Assembly (NCBI GenBank): GCA_946402905.1
Contig: CAMIYC010000006.1
Location: 1 to 64,000 of the forward strand
Reading direction: 5' to 3'
Origin: an uncultured Prevotellaceae bacterium
Lineage (GTDB): Bacteria > Bacteroidota > Bacteroidia > Bacteroidales > Bacteroidaceae
DNA length: 64,000 nucleotides
The first letter of the stretch is position 1, and every line of letters starts with the position of its first letter. A program made the translations under genes and the position numbers. The notes beneath the pieces were generated by a model. It was not told where the DNA came from. It searched no databases and saw only the letters and a program-made list of their open reading frames with translations. Positions 32,816 through 42,107 of the stretch are shown piece after piece.

Positions 32816-32903
32816 GGAACCCCGCCCCAACCTGGAACCCCACCCCAACCTGGAACCCCACCCCAACCTGGAACCCCACCCCAACCCTCCCCAAAGGGGA
32901 GGG
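32816..32903. repeat. four 18-bp tandem units plus GC hairpin
   Basis: GGAACCCCACCCCAACCT x4 (32816-32887), then CCCTCCCC-AAA-GGGGAGGG perfect stem (32885-32903). Confidence 0.9.
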
Positions 32904-32943
32904 AGTCCGAAGTGGCTGAGGATATTGCTACTGATTTTTGTTT

Positions 32944-33808
32944 TATGGAAATGTCGTTCTGTCTTAAAATAAATAATTGGCTTTTCCGCTTTAGCGGGAT
33001 TGAGCCGGGGGAGATTCCAGCCAATTCTCAGCTATTCGCTGTGGCGGAGGGCGAGGCCGTGACGGATTATTTTTACCATTTCCATTTTGTAGACAGTCTG
33101 CCTGCGGCAGATGCGGGATGGAACAGTGTCTACCAGAAACACAACATACATGTATATCGCCGTGGCGAATTGGAGCGCCGTCTGATTTCCGTGGCATCCC
33201 CAGCCGATGCCTATGCCGTATACGAAGAGACCTCCGATCATGGCGCCGACATCTGGTTTCTGCGCAGCCTGCGTGAGGAGCTGACAATCGACACGATGTT
33301 TGTATCCTGCCTGGCTTTAGAACGCCGGATGCTCGTCCAAGATGCGTACATCCTCCACTGCTGTTACCTCTGCTATCAAGGCAAGGCCTTGCTTTTCAGC
33401 GGTCCGAGCGGTGCGGGAAAATCGACGCATGCCGACCTATGGGTGAAAAACATCGAAGGATGCCATGTGGTGAACGGCGACCGCTGTCTGATCAGCCGTG
33501 GTGCTGACGGTCGTTTTATGGCCCATGGCTGGCCTGTATGCGGCAGCAGCGGCATCTGCCATGTCGAGAGTCATCCTATCGAGGCCATCGTATTCATCGA
33601 GCAGACCCCCCTAAACCAGCCCATCCCCGAGAACACGTCAGGACTTTTCAGGCGTCTGATAGCACAGATCACCATCAACTACTGGGATCACACATCCACT
33701 GAGCATGCCACCGACTGGGTGCTTTCGTTGATGGGCGAGGTGAAGACGATGGTATATGGTTGCAACATGGAAGACGACGCCTCGACGACACTGCATAAGA
33801 TTTTGTAA
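32944..33808 (+). CDS. HPr kinase-like P-loop protein
   Basis: LLFSGPSGAGKSTHADLW Walker A, VNGDRCLI; frame is open from an ATG at 32807 through the 18-bp repeat, so the start is uncertain. Confidence 0.75.
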
Positions 33809-34980
33809 TGGCACTGGATCTTGAGAAACATCTGGTGGCGAAAGCCAATGAGGCGTTTGAGCCACTGACTGCGAATTTTGAGCTGACCCCTCTTTGCAAT
33901 TTGCACTGCGACATGTGCTTCATCCGCATGTCTAAGCAAGAGACCGACCGTCTGGGCGGTCTGAAGAGCGGGGCGTCATGGCTTGAGATCGCCCGCCAGC
34001 TGCAGTCGATGGGCACACTGTTTATCCTTCTGACCGGCGGCGAGCCAATGTCGCACCCCGACTTCGCCGAGATCTACACCCACCTGCGCCGCATGGGGTT
34101 CATCCTGACACTCAACACCAATGGCACCCTGATCACAGAGGAGATGTGCCGCGAGACATTCAGGGAGAAGCCTCGCCGCATGAATGTGACGCTCTATGGC
34201 TCCAGTGCCGACACCTACGAGCGGCTGTGCCACAACCGCCAAGGATTTGCGCAGACCCTCCACGGGCTTGAGCTGCTGAAGAAGCACGAGATAGACACAA
34301 AGATCAACTTCAGCATGACACAAGCCAACAAGGATGAATACGACGAGATGATGCGGATAGCGGCAGAATTTGGTTTTCCCGTTGTCTCCAACAGTTATAT
34401 GACTCCCGACCTTCGCACCACATGCGGCCGTGAGTGCCAGACGCCCCTGATGCGTCTGCACGCCGGTGATGCCGGCAGGCTGGAATGCCGTTACTATCAA
34501 TACCGCATGAAAGACGAATACAAGACCTATGCCCAGAACGCCATCTTCAAGGCAGAGAAGCAGCAGGCTCCCAAAGAAGGCTACACGCTCAACTGCCGTG
34601 CGGGCCGTAGTTCGATGTGGATAGACTGGCGCCACCATATCACCCCCTGCGTGATGATGGAGGCTCCGTCGGTGGATCTTCCTTCCGGAGCCACCTACCC
34701 TGCCTACCATGATGTGGGTGGTTTCGCCGAAGTGGATATGGAGAATGTGAGGCATGCGTCAGCCACCGTGCTGAACGGCGGCGACGTGCCGTCAGCCTGG
34801 CAATGGATTGTAAAGGAGTGTCTTGCCCTGCCGCCGATCGAAGACTGCGCCGGGTGCGGCCTGCGCCATATCTGCCAGGTGTGCTATGCCTCGGCTTTTC
34901 ACGAGAAGAAGCGCTGCGGCTCTGTAGACTATCTCTGCGACATGGCCAAAGGATTGTTGGAGGGGCTGCGGAGCGAATAG
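33808..34980 (+). CDS. radical SAM/SPASM-domain protein
   Basis: CNLHCDMCF (CxxxCxxC) and Cys-rich C-terminus (CAGCGLRHICQVCY...CGSVDYLC); start overlaps upstream stop. Confidence 0.9.
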   Translation: MALDLEKHLVAKANEAFEPLTANFELTPLCNLHCDMCFIRMSKQETDRLGGLKSGASWLEIARQLQSMGTLFILLTGGEPMSHPDFAEIYTHLRRMGFILTLNTNGTLITEEMCRETFREKPRRMNVTLYGSSADTYERLCHNRQGFAQTLHGLELLKKHEIDTKINFSMTQANKDEYDEMMRIAAEFGFPVVSNSYMTPDLRTTCGRECQTPLMRLHAGDAGRLECRYYQYRMKDEYKTYAQNAIFKAEKQQAPKEGYTLNCRAGRSSMWIDWRHHITPCVMMEAPSVDLPSGATYPAYHDVGGFAEVDMENVRHASATVLNGGDVPSAWQWIVKECLALPPIEDCAGCGLRHICQVCYASAFHEKKRCGSVDYLCDMAKGLLEGLRSE

Positions 34981-35114
34981 CGCCGGATCGCAGGGAGGAG
35001 AATGAGAGGATGGGAGGTGGCGGATGGGAGGTGGCGGATAAAATCCGCCAGGCAATGAACAAAGTATAAAGGACGGAAGGCTGAGGACGGAAGGCTATTT
35101 TTAATTAACAACCA

Positions 35115-35396
35115 ATGATCAAGACCAAGACATTTATCAAACGAGATATCGCGGGTGAAACGATGCTGATTCCTTCTGGCAAGACTGCGGAGGAGATCAA
35201 TGGGATGATTACCCTGCAGGGCATCGGCGGTTTTATATGGGATCACATCGAAGAGGCAGAGAGCCTTGAGGACCTGCTCGACATGATCACCGAAGAATAT
35301 GACGTGGACCGTCGTGAGGCCGGCGGCGATGCGCTGGTTTTCATCATGCAGCTGCTTCAGGCGGGTATGATCAGGCCCTCTGGGAAAGACTGGTGA
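35115..35396 (+). CDS. PqqD-family protein
   Basis: 93 aa; GGFIWDHIEEAESLEDLLDMITEEYDVDRREAGGDALVFIMQLLQAGMI. Confidence 0.85.
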   Translation: MIKTKTFIKRDIAGETMLIPSGKTAEEINGMITLQGIGGFIWDHIEEAESLEDLLDMITEEYDVDRREAGGDALVFIMQLLQAGMIRPSGKDW

Positions 35397-35493
35397 AACT
35401 GGGCTTGCTGGGGCTGAGGCGGATAATCCGCCTGCAATGGACAAAGATGTGATGAGAGAAGGGCTGAGGCATGCCTGGATATTGAAGAACTAA

Positions 35494-36624
35494 ATGATGG
35501 CGGGAGAGAAGCTTGAGCGGATATTGATGGGTCTGACACGGGCCGCGCTCTGGTCGGAGGAACCCTCGACAGAAGGGCTGCCCCTGACAGAGGAGGAATG
35601 GGTGGAAATGTATCGTCTGGCGCATAAACAGACGGTGCAGGGAATCGTTTACGACGCCATCTGCCATCTTCCTGAGGAGTTTCTTCCTTCGGGCCGCATT
35701 TTCAGTCTTTGGATGCCTGAGATGGAAGCCCTTGAGGCCAACTACCAGCGGCATATCCGTACCATCGGCTGGTTGACGAGCCGCATGACAGAAGGCTCAC
35801 AGCTGCGGCCTATCATATTGAAGGGCATCCCCCTGGCTTCGCTCTACCCTGTGCCTGAGCACCGTGTGCTGGGCGACATCGACGTGTTTTACGGGAACCC
35901 AACAAACACCTCTGTTGCCGATGACCTAATAGAGTCATGGGGATTTCCTATACAACGAGGGCTTAACAGCGAATCTTGTTATCAAATAAATGATGTGGTC
36001 ATTGAGCACCATGGTCTCATTACCATTTCTCATGTGCCCTGGAGAAAGCATCCTCAAAAATGGCTTGAAGAACAATTAGCTTCAAAAAACGGCACAACTA
36101 TTGTCGATTTAGAAGGCATACACATCCATGTGCTCTCACCTATTTTAGATATACTCCAACTTAGTCTTCACAATTTACATCATGTAGTGAACGAAGGAAT
36201 AGGGTTGCGTCAGATGTGTGATTTTGCTTTATATCTGAATAAGAACGGTGCCACTATTTCTGCAGAAGAGTTACGCAAAGCCTTAGATATCTATCACATA
36301 CGTCCTTGGACAGAACTATGTCTATCATACTGTTTAAGACATCTTGGACTTTCTAAGGAATGTTTGCCCTATCCTATTTACATAGAAGAAAAAGATACAG
36401 AAATGCTTCATCAAGACATTCTTCAAACAGGTAATTTTGGCATTATGGACGACCGTAACAACAACCGTCCATACGAAGGAATGTCTTCGAGAGTATTCAC
36501 TTTCCGACGTATTTTAAGAAATTTGCGTCATTACTTTAAATTCTTCCCCACAGAGGCGATTTGCTGGATTATCAGCCTGACAGCCCAACGATTCACAGAA
36601 AGCCTCCAAGGAGATCAAAAATAA
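35494..36624 (+). CDS. nucleotidyltransferase-family protein (NTP_transf_5-like)
   Basis: PIILKGIPLASLYPVPEHRVLGDIDVFY motif. Confidence 0.75.
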   Translation: MMAGEKLERILMGLTRAALWSEEPSTEGLPLTEEEWVEMYRLAHKQTVQGIVYDAICHLPEEFLPSGRIFSLWMPEMEALEANYQRHIRTIGWLTSRMTEGSQLRPIILKGIPLASLYPVPEHRVLGDIDVFYGNPTNTSVADDLIESWGFPIQRGLNSESCYQINDVVIEHHGLITISHVPWRKHPQKWLEEQLASKNGTTIVDLEGIHIHVLSPILDILQLSLHNLHHVVNEGIGLRQMCDFALYLNKNGATISAEELRKALDIYHIRPWTELCLSYCLRHLGLSKECLPYPIYIEEKDTEMLHQDILQTGNFGIMDDRNNNRPYEGMSSRVFTFRRILRNLRHYFKFFPTEAICWIISLTAQRFTESLQGDQK

Positions 36625-36647
36625 GATTTAACAAAAAAAACCATACG

Positions 36648-37454
36648 ATGAAAAAAAAATTACTCCAAGTATTGCCATTGGCAGTCGCAGTGCTGATAGT
36701 GGCATCCTGTGCGAGCCGCAAGCAGATGATCTACCTGAACGACCTGCGTCCCGACCAGGTGTACCAAGTGAAAGAGCGTCCTGAGATTACGATTCAGAAA
36801 GACGACAAGCTGAGTATCAAAGTGAGTTGCAAGAACCCCGAGCTGGCCCTTGTGTTCAACTATCCCGGCACAGGCGGCTATACCGTGGGCGAAAACGGCA
36901 GCATCACCTCGCAGGGCGGTACGACCGACAAAGACGCCGGATATATAGTGGACCGCGACGGCAACATTGAATTCCCCATCCTGGGCAAGCTGCATGTAGC
37001 GGGTATGACCTGCCGCCAAGTGGTGGACCACATCAAGGAGACGCTGAGCACGCGCGGTCTGATCAAAGATCCGTTTGTGACGTGCGACATCATCAACTTC
37101 AAAGTCAACTTCATGGGTGAGATCGGCAAGGTGGGCGAGATCAAAGTCAACGGCGACCGCATCACCCTGCTTGAAGCCATCGCCCAACAAGGCGACATGA
37201 AAGAATACTCCAAGCTCGACAGCATCGCCGTGATCCGCGAGGTGGACGGTCATCGCCGCATCTACTACACCAGCCTGCTGTCCAAAGACATCTACGACTC
37301 TCCGGTATACTACCTTCAGCAGAACGACCTGATCTACATTCAGCCGAACAAGAACAAAGTGCGCGAGGAGACCCGTCGCAACATGACCTGGTTTTACACC
37401 GGCACTTCACTCATCACGACCATCATCTCACTGATTACGCTTATAACGAAATAA
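36648..37454 (+). CDS. polysaccharide export outer-membrane protein (OPX/Wza family)
   Basis: Lipobox VASC; polysaccharide export (SLBB-like) domains, C-terminal TM; start at MKKKLLQV. Confidence 0.9.
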   Translation: MKKKLLQVLPLAVAVLIVASCASRKQMIYLNDLRPDQVYQVKERPEITIQKDDKLSIKVSCKNPELALVFNYPGTGGYTVGENGSITSQGGTTDKDAGYIVDRDGNIEFPILGKLHVAGMTCRQVVDHIKETLSTRGLIKDPFVTCDIINFKVNFMGEIGKVGEIKVNGDRITLLEAIAQQGDMKEYSKLDSIAVIREVDGHRRIYYTSLLSKDIYDSPVYYLQQNDLIYIQPNKNKVREETRRNMTWFYTGTSLITTIISLITLITK

Positions 37455-37562
37455 TTAGCTGACTACGCGGCATGCCGCGTTCACTACATACAGTATCCAC
37501 CCTGCGACTTATCAATAGAACGAGGTAAGTCGCCACACTAACACATAATATATCAACAGAAC

Positions 37563-40055
37563 ATGGTAAAGATGCCCGAACAGAAAAACATGGCCGGCGA
37601 CAACTCCCTTGCTTCTAAGGGTTTTAACGTCAATCCGCTTGACCTTGTGAAATACCTTTTGGCCAACTGGTACTGGTTTGCCCTTTCACTGGCACTTTTC
37701 TGCGGATACGGCTGGTACAAGTACAGCACGACGCAGTTTCGCTACAGCACCAACGCCACGGTGATGTTTAAAGACGCCCGTGCCTCGGCTCAGATGGCCG
37801 GTCTGGACCGTCTGGCCAACACGACCCCCCGTGTGAACATCTCCAACGAGATCCTGCAGTTTCAGTCGCCCGAGCTGATGCGTCAGGCCGTGCTGCGCCT
37901 CCACGCCGAGGTGGACTACACGGTCATGGACTACCTGCGTGTGAAAGAGCTTTACTCACAGACCCCCGTGCGGCTGTCGTTTATCGATGCCCCTGAGGAG
38001 AAAGTCTTCGACCTGAAGGTGACCCCTATCGACGGCCGCACCGTCCGCCTGTCGAGTTTCTCCACTGGTGGTGACGACATCACTGTGAACATGGGCGACA
38101 CGGTGAAGACCCCTGTAGGCAAGGTGCTTGCCACGAAGACCCTCTACTACGGTCCCGAGTGGTATGGGCGGACGGTGAACGTGTCGAAGAACAGCGTGCG
38201 CCAGGTGGTGAGCAAATTTTGCGGCAACCTATCGATCAGCCAAGGCTCCACCGACGACAACAACTACTACGGCTGGAACGACTCGAGCATCCTGTACCTG
38301 TCTTACGAAGACGTGTCGCCCTCGCGTGCCGAGGATGTGCTCAACATGCTGATTGCCATCTACAACGAAGAGACGATCACCGACAAGAACCAGATAGCCA
38401 TCAACACGAGCAACTTCATCGAAGAGCGCCTTGCCATCATCGAGAAAGAGCTTGGCGGCGTGGAGTCGCAGATACAGAGCTACAAGGAGGCCAACAACAT
38501 GGTGGATATCAACAGCTTCTCGTCGACCGAGATGGGCCATAAGGAACAGTATGGCACCCAGGTGAAAGACCTGATGCTGCAGCAGCAGACCGGCAGCTAC
38601 ATCAGCGACTACCTGAACGACCCGTCGAAGGCGACCGAGCTGATTCCTGCCAACACCGGCCTGGCCGACGGTTCTATCGATGCCCAGATCAACCAATACA
38701 ATGCCGCCAAGCTCCGCCGCGACAAGCTGCTGGAAGGTGGCGGCGAGAACAACCCGGTGGTGGAAGACCTGAACAATGAGCTCAACTCGATGCGGCAGAA
38801 CATCCGCCGCTCAGTGGACAACATGAACGCCAACATCCGCGCGAAGATCAACGACATCTCCAACCGCGCCAACCAAGCCTCGGCCCGCGTGTCGCAGTTG
38901 CCACGCCAGCAGCGCCAGATGCTCTCCATCGAGCGTCAGCAGCACATCAAAGAAGAGCTCTACCTCTATCTGCTCAACAAACGCGAGGAGAACGCCCTGA
39001 GCCTGGCGACAACCGAGTCAAACGCCCGTGTGCTGCAGCCCGCCCAGGGATTCGACAGTCCTGTGTCACCGATTCTCAAGGCCCTGATGGCCCGCGACAT
39101 CACCCTTGCCGTAGGTCTTCCCCTTGCCATCCTGGTGTTTCTCTTCTTCTTCGACACAAAAGTGAAGAACCGCAAAGACATCGAAGAGATGACGAGCGTG
39201 CCGTTCATCGGTGAGATCCCCAAGCACAGTGTGAGCAAGGATGACAAAGACAAAGGCAACATCGTGGTGCTGAGCAACGGCCGCGACATCACAAGCGAGG
39301 CATTCCGCATCGTGCGCACCAACATGGACTTCATGCGTGTGAAGGCCAAAGAGCTGAAGGTGATCACGTTCAGTTCATTTGGTGCCGGTGCCGGAAAGAC
39401 GTTTGTGTCGAGCAACCTGGCCGCGAGCTTTGCCCAGACCGGCAAGAAGGTGATCCTGATAGACCTTGACATCCGTAAGGGTACACTGTCGTACCGCACG
39501 AAGCACAAGCAGACAGCCGGTATGACCAACTACCTGTCGGGACAAGCCAAGCTGGAAGACATCATCGTGCGCAACAGCATCTGCGAGAACCTTGACGTGA
39601 TACCCTCCGGCAGTATTGCGCCCAACCCCGCCGAACTGTTGCTCAGCCAGCAGCTTGACGACCTGATTGCTTACCTGCGGACAAAATACGACTACATCTT
39701 CGTAGACAACGTGCCCTACGGTGTGGTGGCCGACGCTGTGATCACCAACCGCATCGCCGACCTGACCGTGTTTGTGGTGCGCGTGGGCCGTATCGACCGC
39801 CGCATGCTTCCCGACATCGAGAAGCTCTATGTCGAGGGTAAGCTGAACAACCTGTCGCTCATCCTCAACGGAGCCCCGCTGCGCTCCGCCTACGGCTACA
39901 GCTACGGCTATGGATATGGATACGGCTATGGCTACGGCAGCTATGGCGGCTATACCCATCAAGACACCTGGTGGAGCCGTCTGCCCTTCGTCAAGAAGCG
40001 CAAGAAGCACCGCCATGAGCGCAAGCATGAGAAGAGCAATACAAAAGAGGCATAG
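37563..40055 (+). CDS. PCP-type chain-length protein fused to BY tyrosine kinase (Wzc-like)
   Basis: Two TM segments flanking coiled coil, FGAGAGKTFVSSNLA Walker A, VILIDLDIRKG, Tyr-Gly-rich tail. Confidence 0.92.
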   Translation: MVKMPEQKNMAGDNSLASKGFNVNPLDLVKYLLANWYWFALSLALFCGYGWYKYSTTQFRYSTNATVMFKDARASAQMAGLDRLANTTPRVNISNEILQFQSPELMRQAVLRLHAEVDYTVMDYLRVKELYSQTPVRLSFIDAPEEKVFDLKVTPIDGRTVRLSSFSTGGDDITVNMGDTVKTPVGKVLATKTLYYGPEWYGRTVNVSKNSVRQVVSKFCGNLSISQGSTDDNNYYGWNDSSILYLSYEDVSPSRAEDVLNMLIAIYNEETITDKNQIAINTSNFIEERLAIIEKELGGVESQIQSYKEANNMVDINSFSSTEMGHKEQYGTQVKDLMLQQQTGSYISDYLNDPSKATELIPANTGLADGSIDAQINQYNAAKLRRDKLLEGGGENNPVVEDLNNELNSMRQNIRRSVDNMNANIRAKINDISNRANQASARVSQLPRQQRQMLSIERQQHIKEELYLYLLNKREENALSLATTESNARVLQPAQGFDSPVSPILKALMARDITLAVGLPLAILVFLFFFDTKVKNRKDIEEMTSVPFIGEIPKHSVSKDDKDKGNIVVLSNGRDITSEAFRIVRTNMDFMRVKAKELKVITFSSFGAGAGKTFVSSNLAASFAQTGKKVILIDLDIRKGTLSYRTKHKQTAGMTNYLSGQAKLEDIIVRNSICENLDVIPSGSIAPNPAELLLSQQLDDLIAYLRTKYDYIFVDNVPYGVVADAVITNRIADLTVFVVRVGRIDRRMLPDIEKLYVEGKLNNLSLILNGAPLRSAYGYSYGYGYGYGYGYGSYGGYTHQDTWWSRLPFVKKRKKHRHERKHEKSNTKEA

Positions 40056-40076
40056 GCCAGACTGGGGGACTGAGAA

Positions 40077-40790
40077 ATGTTTAAATTCAGGCATAATTTG
40101 CTGAAATCGGGAATACTAAGAGGTAAGACCGACATCCACTGCCACGTATTGCCAGGTGTGGACGACGGCAGTCCTGACATGCCCCACAGCCTCGACCTGC
40201 TCGACTATATGGAGATCGACCTTGGGTTTAAGGCCATCTGGCTGACTCCCCACGTGATGGAAGCCAACGGCAACACCCCCGACCGTCTGCGCCCACGCAT
40301 GGAAGAGTTGCGCCGCCTGTATCAGGGCAAGATGCAGCTCCATCTCTCATCGGAATACATGATGGACATACACTTCCACGAGCATCTTGAGGCCGGGCCT
40401 CTGCGCCTCGGCGATCAACACCTGCTGGTGGAGACATCGTATGTAAACGGTCCCAACGACCTGCTCGACATTCTGCTGAGTGTATGGCACCTCGACATGA
40501 AGCCCCTGATCGCTCACCCCGAGCGCTACATGTATATGGACGAGCACGACTATCAGCAGTTGAAGGGCCTGGGCTATGAGTTTCAGCTCAACCTCTTGTC
40601 GCTCAGCGGCTATTACGGCCCGCGCACCAAGGTGGTGGCAGAGCATCTGCTGGCCGACGGCATGTATGACAACGTGGGCACCGACCTACATCACCTGGAC
40701 CGCTACGAAGACTACCTCTACAGTCTGCGCCTCACACGCCGCCAGATAGACGCGATAGAAGAGCTATTCGCCCATAATGAGCATCTGTAA
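40077..40790 (+). CDS. CpsB/YwqE-type tyrosine phosphatase (PHP fold)
   Basis: KTDIHCHVLPGVDDGSPD, AHPERY. Confidence 0.9.
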   Translation: MFKFRHNLLKSGILRGKTDIHCHVLPGVDDGSPDMPHSLDLLDYMEIDLGFKAIWLTPHVMEANGNTPDRLRPRMEELRRLYQGKMQLHLSSEYMMDIHFHEHLEAGPLRLGDQHLLVETSYVNGPNDLLDILLSVWHLDMKPLIAHPERYMYMDEHDYQQLKGLGYEFQLNLLSLSGYYGPRTKVVAEHLLADGMYDNVGTDLHHLDRYEDYLYSLRLTRRQIDAIEELFAHNEHL

Positions 40791-41856
40791 GATTGTCGTG
40801 CTATCATGGAGGGTGATCCTCATCCTCCTCACCCTGACGCTCATTTGCCTGCCCTTTATGTCGCCGGAACTCGCTGGTGGTTTTTTCTACATTGCTTTTC
40901 TGGCTCTGCCGCTATTGGTGCTCAACGTGCTGACCGCCATTCTGAGCCACAAGGCATGGCGCTGGGTATTTGTGGGCCTTCTCGTCATCTGCCTGCCCAT
41001 TTATGCCCGCTACGTGCCCAGCTGGCAGCATCCTGCAGGAGGCGACACAACGGACGAGCTGTTGCTGGTGTCATGCAATGTAGACAACTTCCTGCTACGC
41101 ATCGACTCGATGCATAAGTCTGCCGCCCTGATCCGCGAACAACATCCCGACATCATCTGCCTGCAGGAACGCCCTCACGAGGCCAAGATGTCGTGGGACA
41201 GCATCCGTGCCCAGTTTCCCGGCTACCGCTACAGTGTGACCAACAGCCGTGAGGATGACGTGCTCAACGTGGCTGTACTGAGCCGCTGGCCCCTGAGCGA
41301 CCTGCGAGAGCACTATTTTGAGGGTACGCTCAACAAATACATCACCGTCGACGTGCACAAGGATGGACGTGTGCTTCGCATCTTCAACGTACACCTACAG
41401 ACTACGGGCATCGAAGTGAAAGGGCACGACGTGAAAGCCCGCGAGGTGGTGCCTCCGATGTACCGAGACGACCTTGGCGACGCTGAGGGCAGCACGTATG
41501 AGGAGGCAAAGGAGCGTTTTAGCGACATCTGGAGCGCTTGTGTGAAGAACAGCAGGCGGCGCAACGCGCAAGCACTTGACGTGGCGAGCGAAATAGAGAA
41601 GAGCCCCTACCCTGTGGTCCTATGCGGAGACTTCAACGATACCCCTTCGAGCTATGCCGTGCGCACGATAGGACGGCAGATGCATGACCTGTCATGCCGC
41701 TGGCCATTAGTCGGGACATTTCAGCGGTTGTATAACCTGATGAAGATCGACTATGTCTTCTGCAGTGACGAGTTGGAGGGGCTGTCTTACCGCCTGATCG
41801 CCAACCCCTGGAGCGACCATAAGATGCAGGTGGCTCGGCTGAAGTGGGAGGGCTGA
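40777..41856 (+). CDS. endonuclease/exonuclease/phosphatase-family protein with N-terminal TM segments
   Basis: SCNVDNFLL, CLQERP, CGDFNDTPSSYAV, NPWSDHKM. Confidence 0.88.
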   Translation: MSICKIVVLSWRVILILLTLTLICLPFMSPELAGGFFYIAFLALPLLVLNVLTAILSHKAWRWVFVGLLVICLPIYARYVPSWQHPAGGDTTDELLLVSCNVDNFLLRIDSMHKSAALIREQHPDIICLQERPHEAKMSWDSIRAQFPGYRYSVTNSREDDVLNVAVLSRWPLSDLREHYFEGTLNKYITVDVHKDGRVLRIFNVHLQTTGIEVKGHDVKAREVVPPMYRDDLGDAEGSTYEEAKERFSDIWSACVKNSRRRNAQALDVASEIEKSPYPVVLCGDFNDTPSSYAVRTIGRQMHDLSCRWPLVGTFQRLYNLMKIDYVFCSDELEGLSYRLIANPWSDHKMQVARLKWEG

Positions 41857-41916
41857 GATGGAGGGTGGAAGATGGAGATGGAGGGCTGAGATGGCGGATT
41901 AAATCCGCCATGCAAT

Positions 41917-41958
41917 GAACAAAGGGCGATGAACAAAGGGCGATGAACAAAGGGCGAT
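41917..41958. repeat. three perfect 14-bp tandem repeats
   Basis: GAACAAAGGGCGAT x3. Confidence 0.9.
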
Positions 41959-41983
41959 GAGCGATATGAGAGGAGAAAGGAAA

Positions 41984-42057
41984 GGAGAGAAAGGAGAAAA
42001 AGGAGAGGAGAGGAAGGAATGGAGAGAAAGGAGAAAAAGGAGAGGAGAGGAAGGAAT
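41984..42057. repeat. perfect 37-bp tandem duplication in polypurine tract
   Basis: GGAGAGAAAGGAGAAAAAGGAGAGGAGAGGAAGGAAT x2 upstream of wzm. Confidence 0.9.
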
Positions 42058-42107
42058 GGAGAGATGAGAGGAGAGATGAGAGGAGTGATAAGATAAAAAC
42101 AAGAATC

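Noticed and set aside
32816-32903. Possible CRISPR or multi-core RiPP precursor
   Set aside because: 18-bp units are contiguous with no spacers; the encoded TPPQPG repeats run into the HPrK-like gene and into a common-looking GC hairpin, so a precursor role is not supported.
35437-35493. 18-codon ORF MDKDVMREGLRHAWILKN ending one base before the nucleotidyltransferase start, considered as a RiPP precursor
   Set aside because: Its start lies in the tail of palindromic repeat family B (gcaatggacaaag), it lacks leader/core features and is very short.
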